DNA of 57,061 nt, taken from the NCBI RefSeq assembly GCF_014646155.1, contig NZ_BMMX01000016.1, positions 1-57,061 on the forward strand, given 5' to 3'. The notes under the pieces were generated by a model, which worked only from the letters and a program-made list of their open reading frames with translations, ran no database searches and was not told where the DNA came from. Position 1 is the stretch's first letter. Each line of letters opens with the position of its first letter. This DNA comes from Mangrovihabitans endophyticus. Lineage in GTDB: Bacteria; Actinomycetota; Actinomycetes; Mycobacteriales; Micromonosporaceae. Both the position numbers and the translations under genes were made by a program. This document shows, piece after piece, positions 1-8,022 of this stretch.

Positions 1-124
1 GGGCACGGGCGGGCACGGACGGGGCGGGGCGCCCGGCCGGCGCGGGGGCGGCGCGGGCGGGAGTCGGGGCGGGGCGGGCGGGAGTCGGGGCGGGGCGGGC
101 GAGGACGCGAGTGGGGAAGGGCTG
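1..124. repeat. G-rich low-complexity sequence upstream of ilvD
   Basis: The first 124 bases are almost entirely G and C on this strand and contain a perfect 21-bp direct duplication (59-79 and 80-100) with runs GGG-AGTC-GGGG-C-GGGG-C-GGG. Four closely spaced G-runs satisfy the usual G-quadruplex pattern. No gene is recognisable here. The sequence ends about 55 bp before the proposed ilvD -10 box. Confidence 0.6.
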
Positions 125-154
125 GTGCGGGCGGAACATCTGCGGTGCGCGTGG

Positions 155-160
155 CAAAAT
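155..160 (+). promoter_or_regulatory. Putative -10 box of leaderless ilvD transcript
   Basis: CAAAAT lies 6 nt before the ATG at 167, so transcription would start at or next to the start codon. No Shine-Dalgarno sequence precedes the ATG. No convincing -35 hexamer is visible. This is inferred from position and the similar arrangement at other genes in the window. Confidence 0.4.
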
Positions 161-166
161 GATGGG

Positions 167-2017
167 ATGCCTGAACTGCGCTCCCGGACCTCGACCCATG
201 GCAGGACGATGGCCGGCGCGCGTGCCCTGTGGCGCGCCACCGGCATGACCGATGACGACTTCGGCAAGCCCATCGTGGCCATCGCCAACAGCTACACCCA
301 GTTCGTGCCGGGACATGTGCACCTGAAGGATCTCGGTGGTCTGGTTGCCGGCGCGGTCGCCGAGGCCGGCGGGGTGGGGCGCGAGTTCAACACGATCGCG
401 GTGGACGACGGCATCGCCATGGGACACGGCGGGATGCTCTACTCGCTGCCGAGCCGGGAGCTGATCGCCGACGCGGTGGAATACATGGTGAACGCGCACT
501 GCGCGGACGCCCTGGTGTGCATCTCCAACTGCGACAAGATTACCCCCGGCATGCTGCTCGCCGCGTTGCGGCTGAACATCCCGACGGTGTTCGTCAGCGG
601 CGGACCGATGGAGGCCGGCAAGACGGTCGCCATCGAGGGCGTGGTGCACGAGAAGCTCGACCTTATCGACGCCATGTCGGCCAGTGCCAACGAGAACGTG
701 ACCGAGGAACAGCTCGGCACCATCGAGCGGTCCGCCTGCCCGACCTGCGGTTCGTGCTCGGGCATGTTCACGGCCAACTCGATGAACTGTCTCACCGAGG
801 CGATCGGCTTGGCGCTGCCCGGCAACGGGTCGACGCTGGCCACGCACGCGGCCCGCAAGGCACTGTTCGAGCGGGCCGGCGCGTTGATCGTGGATCTGGC
901 CCGGCAGTACTACGAGGGCGATGACGCCTCGGTGCTGCCCCGCGCCATCGCCTCGCGCGACGCGTTCGAGAACGCGGTTGCCCTGGACGTGGCGATGGGC
1001 GGCTCGACCAACACGGTGCTGCACCTGCTGGCCGCGGCCCGGGAGGCGGAGCTGGACTTCCACGTGGCCGACATCGACGCGGTCTCGCGCCGGGTGCCGT
1101 GCCTGTCGAAGGTGGCGCCGAACAGCACCAAGTACCACATGGAGGACGTGCATCGGGCCGGCGGCATCCCGGCGCTGCTGGGCGAGCTGAACCGCGGCGG
1201 CGCGCTGCGGACCGGCGTGCGCGCGGTGCACTCGCCGGACCTGGCCACGTGGCTGGACGCCTGGGACATCCGTGGCGGCAAGGCCACGCCGGAGGCGCTG
1301 GAGTTGTTCCACGCGGCGCCCGGCGGCGTGCGCACCACCGAGCCGTTCTCCACCACCAACCGGTGGTCCACGCTGGACACCGACGCGGTGGAGGGCTGCA
1401 TCCGGTCGGTCGAGCACGCCTACACCACGGACGGCGGGCTGGCGATCCTGTTCGGCAACCTCGCCCCGGACGGCTGCGTGGTGAAGACCGCCGGTGTCTC
1501 GGAAGATCTGTGGAAGTTCACCGGTCCGGCGCGCGTCTTCGAATCCCAGGATCAGGCCGTCGACGGCATCCTCGGCAAGCAGGTGGTCGAGGGCGACGTG
1601 GTGGTGATCCGCTACGAGGGCCCGCGCGGCGGGCCGGGCATGCAGGAGATGCTGTACCCCACCTCGTTCCTCAAGGGACGCGGGCTGGGCAAGGCGTGCG
1701 CCCTGATCACCGACGGCCGCTTCTCCGGCGGCACCAGCGGGCTGTCCATCGGCCACGTCTCTCCGGAGGCCGCCGCCGGCGGGCTGATCGCGCTGGTCCG
1801 TACCGGTGACGAGATCGTGATCGACATCCCCGGCCGCAGCATCACGCTGAACCTGAGCGACGAGGAACTCGCCCGTCGGCGCGCCGAGCAGGACGAGCGG
1901 GCCAAGCCGTACTCCCCGGCGGAGCGGGAGCGACCGGTGTCGGCGGCGCTGCGCGCGTACGCGTCGATGGCGACAAGCGCGAGCGACGGCGCCTACCGCC
2001 GCGTGCCGGAGGCGTGA
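167..2017 (+). CDS. ilvD: Dihydroxy-acid dehydratase
   Basis: Dehydrates 2,3-dihydroxy-isovalerate and 2,3-dihydroxy-3-methylvalerate to the 2-oxo acids in valine and isoleucine synthesis, using an Fe-S cluster and Mg2+ in the cytosol. The 616-residue protein has the usual IlvD length. Cluster-ligand motifs are visible as CISNCDKITPG and ACPTCGSCSGMFTANS, and the C-terminal GRFSGGTSGLSIGH signature is present. The ATG at 167 is chosen over an upstream in-frame GTG at 125 because MPELRSRT starts the family domain and the upstream 14 residues look non-coding. The gene stands alone; the next gene is convergent. It probably has its own leaderless promoter. Confidence 0.95.
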   Translation: MPELRSRTSTHGRTMAGARALWRATGMTDDDFGKPIVAIANSYTQFVPGHVHLKDLGGLVAGAVAEAGGVGREFNTIAVDDGIAMGHGGMLYSLPSRELIADAVEYMVNAHCADALVCISNCDKITPGMLLAALRLNIPTVFVSGGPMEAGKTVAIEGVVHEKLDLIDAMSASANENVTEEQLGTIERSACPTCGSCSGMFTANSMNCLTEAIGLALPGNGSTLATHAARKALFERAGALIVDLARQYYEGDDASVLPRAIASRDAFENAVALDVAMGGSTNTVLHLLAAAREAELDFHVADIDAVSRRVPCLSKVAPNSTKYHMEDVHRAGGIPALLGELNRGGALRTGVRAVHSPDLATWLDAWDIRGGKATPEALELFHAAPGGVRTTEPFSTTNRWSTLDTDAVEGCIRSVEHAYTTDGGLAILFGNLAPDGCVVKTAGVSEDLWKFTGPARVFESQDQAVDGILGKQVVEGDVVVIRYEGPRGGPGMQEMLYPTSFLKGRGLGKACALITDGRFSGGTSGLSIGHVSPEAAAGGLIALVRTGDEIVIDIPGRSITLNLSDEELARRRAEQDERAKPYSPAERERPVSAALRAYASMATSASDGAYRRVPEA

Positions 2018-2024
2018 AGCGCCT

Positions 2025-2072
2025 GCCGGCCCACGTCGCCGCCGGCCCACGTCGCTGCCGGCCCACGTCGCG
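2025..2072. repeat. 16-bp tandem repeat between ilvD and beta-mannosidase
   Basis: Three perfect or near-perfect copies of GCCGGCCCACGTCGCN (2025-2040, 2041-2056, 2057-2072) fill the convergent gap. A degenerate fourth copy (CTAGCCCACGTCG) contains the stop codon and last codons of the beta-mannosidase gene, so the array has merged with the coding end. Each unit contains the palindrome GCCGGC. Confidence 0.8.
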
Positions 2073-2075
2073 CTG

Positions 2076-4493
2076 CTAGCCCACGTCGTTCACGCATCGC
2101 AGCACCGGCCGGGCCGTCAACGCCACGGGGTCCAGGCCCGTCGCGCCGGTGACGTCGAAGGTGAACGACTCCCCCGGCAACAGGGTCACCGACACCTCCG
2201 ACGCGGTCGCGTCCGGGTGCACGCGGTCCGGATACAGCGTCAGGTCGCGCAGGATGCTGTGTGCGGTCACCGTCACCCGCGTGACGTCTCCGCGTTCCGC
2301 GGCCGACGCGTCGAACTTCGCCGACGGCCACGACACGTCCTTGTCCGCGGCGAAGAACCACCAGGAACGCGTGTCGCCGGCCTCCGCCAGGACCAGTTCC
2401 GCCGCCGGGTCGCCGGGCTGCGTCACGTCGGTCGGCAAGGCCAGAGTCACGGCGTCGCCGGGCGGCACGGTGGCGCCCACGGTCACCGCGGCCAGGATGT
2501 TGCCGAGCAGCGTCCGGCGGGTCACCGTCACCGTCGCGGACCACGGCGTGCCGGAGTCGTTCACCAGCACCGCCGCCGGGACGCCGTCCCGCGGTTGCAG
2601 GGTGAGCAGGCGGTCCGCGTACGCGCGGCGCAGGGCGTACCACAACGGCTTGCGCCGCCCGTCGCCGTCCACGGCCGCCCACGAGGTGACCGGCCAGCAG
2701 TCGTTGAGCTGCCACATGATGGTGCCCATGCACAGCGGGCGCAGCGACCGGAAATGCTCGATCCCGTACGCCACCGCCCGCGCCTGATTGAGCTGCGTGA
2801 GGTAGTGCCAGTCGTCGAAGTCGCGCGGCGCGGGAAGGTGGTTGTCCAGTCCGCGGGTCAGTTTGGCGTCGCCGCCGATGGCCTTCTGGTGGTGCGCCAT
2901 GCCGGGCGAGTCGGGGGCGAGCGGATCGTCGGACAGCGCCCGGCGCAGCGTCGCGTACGCCGGTGGCGCCTGGAACCCGAACTCGGCGACGAAACGCGGC
3001 CGGTAGCTCCGGTATTTCGTGTAGTCGTCGGTGTTCCACACGTCCCAGATGTGCATGGTGCCGTGCGCCGGGTCGTTGGGGTGCCGCCCGGCGTCGCCGC
3101 TCCACGGACTTCCCGGCCAGTACGGACGGGTCGGATCCAGCGACGCGACGATCGCCGGCAGCATGTCGAAGTAGTAGCCCGCGCCCCAGGTGCGGTCACC
3201 CAACGCGGGCTTCCAGTCCCAGTCCTCGTGACCCCAGATGTTCTCGTTGTTCCCGGTCCACATCACCAGGCTGGGATGTGAGCTGAGCCGCACCACGTTC
3301 TCGTGCGCCTCGGCCGCCACCTCGCTCGCGAACGGCTCCTCCTCCGGGTACGCCGCGCAGGCGAACAGGAAGTCCTGACCGACCAGGAAACCAAGTTCGT
3401 CGGCCAGGTCGTAGAAGTCCTCCGACTCGTACCGGCCGCCGCCCCACACCCGCAGATAGTTGACGTTGGCGTCGGCGGCCTGCTGGAACCGTTCCGCCAG
3501 CCGGTCGCGGGTGACCCGGTCGGCGAACACATCGTCGGGGATCCAGTTGACGCCCCGGACGAAGATCGGCGTCTCGTTGACGATCACCGTGAACGGCGTG
3601 CCGTCCGCGTCCGGGGTGGTGTCCAACCGCACCGAGCGGAACCCGATCCGCCGGGACCATTCGTCCAGCAGGGTGCCGTCCGCGGCGTGCAACCGCACGT
3701 CCAGGTCGTGCAGATGCTGCTCGCCGTATCCGCGGGGCCACCACAGTTGCGGCTCGTCGACGGTGAGGATGAGCAGCGCCTCACCGTCGGCCAGGGTCGC
3801 CCGGCTGCGCCGGCCGCCGACCGACGCGGACACGGTGAGCGGCTCGGCGGTCTCCCGTTCCAGCCGCACACGCACCTCCACCCGGCCCGTCCCGTCGTGC
3901 ACGGTGACCTGCGGGCGCACCTCGGCGAGCCGGCCGCCGGTCCAGCCGTGCAGCCCGATCGGCTGCCAGATGCCGGCGGTGACAAGCGTCGGACCCCAGT
4001 CCCAGCCGAAGTTGCAGGCGGTCTTGCGGATGAAGTTGAACGGTTCCGGGTACGCGTTCGGCCGGTCACCGAGCCGGTCACGCCACCCTTGCGCGTACCC
4101 GTACGCGGAGTCGAAGGTGACCTGCAGGGTGTTGCGGCCGTCGACCAGGGCGTCCCGGGCGTCGAACCGGTAACCGCGGTGCATGTTCGCGGTGCGGCCC
4201 AGCTCGACGCCGTTCAGCGTCACGGTGGCCACGGTGTCCAGGCCGGCGCAGACCAGGTCCGTCCGGGACGTCTCGGCGGCGAAGTCGAACGAGGTGGTGT
4301 AGACCCACGTCGTACGTCCGATCCAGGCCGTTTCGAGCTCGTTCTCGTCGAGGTACGGATCGGCGATCGCGCCGGCCGCGAGCAGGTCGGTGTGCACGCA
4401 ACCGGGCACCGTCGCCGGGATGTCGGACAGGTCCGCTCCGGCGAGCGTCCAGCCTTCGTGCAGGGGTCGGTACGCGGTCACGGAACTCCTCAT
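2076..4493 (-). CDS. Beta-mannosidase, glycoside hydrolase family 2
   Basis: Predicted to cleave terminal beta-D-mannose from mannobiose or manno-oligosaccharides. The 805-residue protein has the GH2 plan: an N-terminal jelly-roll (about 1-190, with the CNFGWDWGP motif near 165), an Ig-like domain, and a TIM barrel. The acid/base Glu is in WTGNNENIWG (about residue 415) and the nucleophile Glu in VAEFGFQ (about residue 504). No signal peptide is seen, so it acts inside the cell on imported sugar. The ATG at 4493 overlaps the upstream permease stop as TGATG, indicating translational coupling. It is the last gene of the solute-binding protein/permease operon, which supports a mannoside substrate. 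Substrate is by family similarity; other beta-glycosides are possible. Confidence 0.88.
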   Translation of the reverse strand: MRSSVTAYRPLHEGWTLAGADLSDIPATVPGCVHTDLLAAGAIADPYLDENELETAWIGRTTWVYTTSFDFAAETSRTDLVCAGLDTVATVTLNGVELGRTANMHRGYRFDARDALVDGRNTLQVTFDSAYGYAQGWRDRLGDRPNAYPEPFNFIRKTACNFGWDWGPTLVTAGIWQPIGLHGWTGGRLAEVRPQVTVHDGTGRVEVRVRLERETAEPLTVSASVGGRRSRATLADGEALLILTVDEPQLWWPRGYGEQHLHDLDVRLHAADGTLLDEWSRRIGFRSVRLDTTPDADGTPFTVIVNETPIFVRGVNWIPDDVFADRVTRDRLAERFQQAADANVNYLRVWGGGRYESEDFYDLADELGFLVGQDFLFACAAYPEEEPFASEVAAEAHENVVRLSSHPSLVMWTGNNENIWGHEDWDWKPALGDRTWGAGYYFDMLPAIVASLDPTRPYWPGSPWSGDAGRHPNDPAHGTMHIWDVWNTDDYTKYRSYRPRFVAEFGFQAPPAYATLRRALSDDPLAPDSPGMAHHQKAIGGDAKLTRGLDNHLPAPRDFDDWHYLTQLNQARAVAYGIEHFRSLRPLCMGTIMWQLNDCWPVTSWAAVDGDGRRKPLWYALRRAYADRLLTLQPRDGVPAAVLVNDSGTPWSATVTVTRRTLLGNILAAVTVGATVPPGDAVTLALPTDVTQPGDPAAELVLAEAGDTRSWWFFAADKDVSWPSAKFDASAAERGDVTRVTVTAHSILRDLTLYPDRVHPDATASEVSVTLLPGESFTFDVTGATGLDPVALTARPVLRCVNDVG

Positions 4494-5347
4494 CAGGATT
4501 TGACGGCGCCTTCCATGATTCCCCGAACGATCTGGCGTCCGCCGATGAGCAGGAGCACGATCAGCGGCACGGTCGCCGCCAGCGCGCCCGCGAGCACCCG
4601 CCGGTAGATGACGTAGTTGCCGCTCGCCAGGTCGGACAGGGCGACCATGGAGGTCGGGTATTCGGTGCCGTTCAGCGTGATCAGCGGCCACTGGAACTCG
4701 TTCCAGGTGGCCACGAACGTGAGCAGTCCGAGGACCGCCAGGGCCGGACGGATGGCCGGCACCACCACGCTCCAATAGACCCGCAGGGTCAGCGCGCCGT
4801 CCAGCCGGGCCGACTCGATGAGCTCGTCGGGCACCGCGTGCGCGACGAACTGCCGCATGTAGAAGACGCCGAAGGCGCTCACCATGAACGGCGCGATCAC
4901 CGCCAGCAGGGTGCCGTTCCAGCCGAGCTTGCCCATCAGGATGTACAGCGCGACGACGCCGAGCTGGGTGGGCACGGTCAGGGTCAGGATCACCACGAAC
5001 ATCAGCGCGTTGCGGGCCGGGAACCGCAGCTTGGCGAAGGCGAATCCGGCCAGCGAGCAGAAGAACAGCGTGGTGGCGGTGACCACGCCGGCCACGATGA
5101 CGCTGTTGATCAGCGAAGCGGTGAAATAGACGTTCTGCATGGAGAAGACTTCATGCAGGTTGACGAAGAGCTGGTCGCCGGGCGTGACGGTGGGCGGGAT
5201 CGAGTTGACCGCCGCGTCCGTGCTGGTGGCCACCACGAACATCCAGTAGAGCGGGAACGCCGACACGGCCAGCACGGCGACCAGGGCGAGGTAGGTCTTC
5301 CAGGTGCCGCGGGTGTCCTGGGGCGCCCGCGCGATCGGGGTCCTCAT
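4493..5347 (-). CDS. Carbohydrate ABC transporter permease (MalG type)
   Basis: Membrane permease of 284 residues with about six hydrophobic segments, a short cytoplasmic N-terminus and the EAA-loop variant LIESARLDGALTLRVYW, which contacts the ATPase. The ATG at 5347 is chosen because MRTPIARAP leads directly into the first membrane segment; it overlaps the preceding permease stop by 4 bp (ATGA). A longer frame extends upstream inside that gene but is not membrane-like. It is the second channel subunit of the sugar importer in this operon. Confidence 0.93.
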   Translation of the reverse strand: MRTPIARAPQDTRGTWKTYLALVAVLAVSAFPLYWMFVVATSTDAAVNSIPPTVTPGDQLFVNLHEVFSMQNVYFTASLINSVIVAGVVTATTLFFCSLAGFAFAKLRFPARNALMFVVILTLTVPTQLGVVALYILMGKLGWNGTLLAVIAPFMVSAFGVFYMRQFVAHAVPDELIESARLDGALTLRVYWSVVVPAIRPALAVLGLLTFVATWNEFQWPLITLNGTEYPTSMVALSDLASGNYVIYRRVLAGALAATVPLIVLLLIGGRQIVRGIMEGAVKS

Positions 5348-6333
5348 TTGCGGCCTCCTCCGCTGAGCCGGTTCGTGGCCAGCGCGTTCAGACCGGCGAC
5401 GACGAGGATGATCAGGAACAGCGCCCAGGACATCGCCGCCGCGTACCCGAGGTTGAGGTCCTTCCAGCCGACCTTGTAGATCAACTGCGCGATGGTTTGG
5501 TATTGATGCGCGGATCCGCCGCTGGCCGCCGCCGGGTTCTCGTCGAACAGCATCGGCTCGTTGAACAGTTGCAGGCCGCCGATGGTGGACAGCACCACGG
5601 TGAACACCACGACGGGCTGGATCATCGGCACGGTGATCCGCCACAGTTGCCGCCACGGTCCGGCGCCGTCCACGGCCGCGGCCTCATAGACGTCCTTGGG
5701 AATGGATTGCATCGCGGACAGGTAGAGCAGGGCGTTGTAACCGATCCACTTCCAGTTGACCATCATCGCGATGGCGATCCACGAGCTCCACTTGTCGGCA
5801 CGCCAGTTGATCGGGTTGTCGGTGCCGATCCCGAACAGCGACAGCACCCAGTTGGCCATGCCGCCGTCGCGGGTGAAGAACACCGCGAAGACCAGCGTGG
5901 AGGCGGCCACCGGCGTGACGTACGGCAGCAGCACGCCGACCCGCCACCAGGTGGTCGCGCGCAGTCTGCGGTTGAGCAGATTGGCGATCATCAGTGCCAG
6001 CAGCAACTGCGGCACGGTGGAGAGCAGGAAGATGCCGAACGTGTTGAACAGCGCGTTCCAGAAGTCCTCGTCGGTGAACAGCCGGGAGAAGTTGTCGAAC
6101 CCGGACCAGCCGTTCGCATCCGGGTCGTCCAGCCGCCAGTTGCGCAGCGCCACGATCGCGTTGAAGACCAGCGGAAAAACCCCGAACACCGCGAACAGCA
6201 GAAAGAACGGGGCGATCAGAAGGTACGGCGTGCCCTTGACGTCGAAGCGGTAGAGCCAGTGCCGTTGCGGTTTGTCCGGCGGGCGCCGGCGGACCGCCGG
6301 CGGGCGCGGCGGCGCGGTGAGGGACAAGGCCAC
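5344..6333 (-). CDS. Carbohydrate ABC transporter permease (MalF/UgpA type)
   Basis: First permease subunit of the sugar importer, 329 residues. A basic, proline-rich cytoplasmic N-terminus (1-35) is followed by six membrane segments starting at GTPYLLIAPFFLLF. The EAA motif YEAAAVDGAGPWRQLW lies near residue 215. It overlaps the next permease by 4 bp and follows the solute-binding protein after a 73-bp gap that contains a strong hairpin. No ATPase gene is present; in actinomycetes such importers commonly use a shared ATPase of the MsiK type encoded elsewhere. Confidence 0.93.
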   Translation of the reverse strand: MALSLTAPPRPPAVRRRPPDKPQRHWLYRFDVKGTPYLLIAPFFLLFAVFGVFPLVFNAIVALRNWRLDDPDANGWSGFDNFSRLFTDEDFWNALFNTFGIFLLSTVPQLLLALMIANLLNRRLRATTWWRVGVLLPYVTPVAASTLVFAVFFTRDGGMANWVLSLFGIGTDNPINWRADKWSSWIAIAMMVNWKWIGYNALLYLSAMQSIPKDVYEAAAVDGAGPWRQLWRITVPMIQPVVVFTVVLSTIGGLQLFNEPMLFDENPAAASGGSAHQYQTIAQLIYKVGWKDLNLGYAAAMSWALFLIILVVAGLNALATNRLSGGGRK

Positions 6334-6354
6334 TCCTTTGCTCGTGCGGCTCGC

Positions 6355-6396
6355 CCCACGCGGCGGGGCAGCCCCGTGGCCACCCCGCCGTGTGGG
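6355..6396 (-). terminator. Strong hairpin between solute-binding protein and permease genes
   Basis: The arms CCCACGCGGCGGGG (6355-6368) and CCCCGCCGTGTGGG (6383-6396) pair at 13 of 14 positions around a 14-nt loop, just after the solute-binding protein stop codon. There is no T-tract on the transcribed strand. It could act as an attenuating terminator or as an mRNA 3'-end stabiliser that keeps the binding protein in excess over the permeases. Confidence 0.6.
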
Positions 6397-6406
6397 ATGC
6401 GGTGGG

Positions 6407-7690
6407 TCAGGAGTTGGCGGCCTTCTCGGCTGCCTTCACCGCTGCGGGCCAGGCCGTTTCGGGCTTGAGCTTGCCCTCCTGCACCTGGGTGATGACGTTC
6501 TCCACCTCGACCCGGGTGGGGCCGTTCTTCTTGCCCAGATATTGCGGCTTCAGGTTCTCCGCGGTGGCCGCGAAGATCTGGCCGGTGGGCGCGTTGTTCA
6601 TGAATTCCTTCTTGTAGTTCAGCACCGCAGGGTCCTTGTACAGCGCGGGCTGCGAAGGCAGGTTGCCGACGGTCTTGAAGACCTCGATCTGCTGTTCCGG
6701 CTGGATCATCCACTCGACGAACTTGTACGCCTCATCGGTGTTCTTGCCCTGCTTGGGGATGGTCCACCAGGAGCCGCCCCAGTTGCCGCCGCCACCGGGG
6801 ATGGCGGCGATGTCCCACTTGCCCTTCTGGTCGGGCGCGGTGTCCTGGATGTGCCCGAGCATCCACGCCGGGCAGGCCAGCACGGCGAACTGGTCCTTCT
6901 TGAAGCCCTGGTCCCAGTTGGGCTGGAAGCTCGCCAGGTCGGCGGAGAGCCCGGCCTCGATCGCCTTCATGCTGACGTCGAAGGCCACCTTGGGGCCGCC
7001 GTCCATCTGCAGTTGCTCCTGCTCGTTGTAGAAGCCGACGGGCTGCTGGGCGAGCACCGGGTTGAACATGTTGGTGCCGGAGTCGACGAACTTCTTGCCG
7101 GTCTTGGAGACGTACTGCTTGCCGACGTTGATGAAGTCGTCCCAGGTGGGCCAGAGCTTGGACACCGCGTCCCGGTCGGTGGGCAGGCCGGCCTTTTCGA
7201 ACAGGTCGGTGCGGTAGCACATGGCCAGGCCGCCGACGTCGGTGCCGAGGCCGATCTGCTGGCCGTCGGTCGACATGGACTGCTGCCACTTCCACGGCAG
7301 ATACTTCGACTCGTAGCTGCCGGCGCCCTTGTCCAGCAGGTTCACGAACTTGTCCGCCTGGCTGCGGAACTGAACGATGAAGCCCTCGTCGATGGCCGAG
7401 ATGTCCGGCGCGCCGTTGCCGGCCACCAGCTTCTTCTGCAGATCCTCGTGCTGGGCGTTGTATTCACCCGAGTTGAGGATGATCTTGACGTTGGGGTGGG
7501 CCGCCTCGTAGTCGGCCTTGAGCTTGTCGAGCCCCATGTCGCCCCAGAAGTTCACCTTGAGCGTGACCTGGTCACCCGACGCGTCGTTGTTGCCGCCCTG
7601 GAGACTTTCGCCGCTGCATCCGGCGGCGACCATGGTCGCCGCGACGCCGACGGCCACGACCGCCATGCCCCGCCTGCCGAACCGTTCCAT
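6407..7690 (-). CDS. Extracellular sugar-binding lipoprotein of ABC importer
   Basis: Captures an oligosaccharide outside the membrane and delivers it to the two permeases downstream. The mature family-1 solute-binding fold covers most of its 427 residues. The N-terminus is a lipoprotein signal: basic start, hydrophobic core and lipobox VAAGC with the lipidated Cys at residue 25, followed by a Gly/Asn-rich linker. The ATG at 7690 is preceded by GGAGG at good spacing. First gene of the operon with two permeases and a beta-mannosidase, hence a mannoside ligand is likely. A promoter with a 17-bp spacer lies upstream. Confidence 0.93.
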   Translation of the reverse strand: MERFGRRGMAVVAVGVAATMVAAGCSGESLQGGNNDASGDQVTLKVNFWGDMGLDKLKADYEAAHPNVKIILNSGEYNAQHEDLQKKLVAGNGAPDISAIDEGFIVQFRSQADKFVNLLDKGAGSYESKYLPWKWQQSMSTDGQQIGLGTDVGGLAMCYRTDLFEKAGLPTDRDAVSKLWPTWDDFINVGKQYVSKTGKKFVDSGTNMFNPVLAQQPVGFYNEQEQLQMDGGPKVAFDVSMKAIEAGLSADLASFQPNWDQGFKKDQFAVLACPAWMLGHIQDTAPDQKGKWDIAAIPGGGGNWGGSWWTIPKQGKNTDEAYKFVEWMIQPEQQIEVFKTVGNLPSQPALYKDPAVLNYKKEFMNNAPTGQIFAATAENLKPQYLGKKNGPTRVEVENVITQVQEGKLKPETAWPAAVKAAEKAANS

Positions 7691-7742
7691 GTGTTCCTCC
7701 ACCCGAGGGGTAGTGAATTTACTGAACCGGATAAGTGCCGTG

Positions 7743-7771
7743 ACCGTATGACGCCCTCTCATCGGTGTCAA
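7743..7771 (-). promoter_or_regulatory. Sigma-70-type promoter of the sugar-uptake operon
   Basis: Reading the minus strand, TTGACA (7771-7766) is followed after exactly 17 bp by TACGGT (7748-7743). The -35 is a perfect consensus hexamer and the -10 has the conserved T, A and T positions. The predicted start of transcription is about 45 nt before the binding-protein ATG, leaving room for the GGAGG ribosome site. Confidence 0.7.
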
Positions 7772-7921
7772 TACCATGTTTCGATTTTGTGTCTGTCCGC
7801 TGGCAATACGGAAATTTGCGACATCGTGCGGAGAGATAGTGACTAATAGCCCTGTGTGCTGTAACACTTAACCGATCAAGTCATGGCGCTCGTACGGCCT
7901 TACCAGGCGCGCGGTAGCGTG

Positions 7922-7931
7922 AGAGCGCTCT
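7922..7931. promoter_or_regulatory. Candidate LacI-family operator
   Basis: AGAGCGCTCT is a perfect 10-bp palindrome centred on CG, inside TGAGAGCGCTCTAC. This resembles the CebR-type operator (TGGGAGCGCTCCCA) of actinobacterial LacI regulators. It lies about 90 bp upstream of the LacI-family gene and about 150 bp upstream of the divergent sugar-operon promoter, so autoregulation or looping are both possible. Confidence 0.55.
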
Positions 7932-8022
7932 ACGGGCGCACTTACCGGGTTCACCATGTCGCCGAACCGGTCATGTGCGCGGGGGCACGCCGGTATCGTT
8001 CGGCAGTAAAGAGGGAGTCCGA

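Noticed and set aside
125..166. Upstream GTG start for ilvD at 125
   Set aside because: The extra 14 residues do not belong to the family; the ATG at 167 gives the normal 616-residue length and is 6 nt after a -10-like box.
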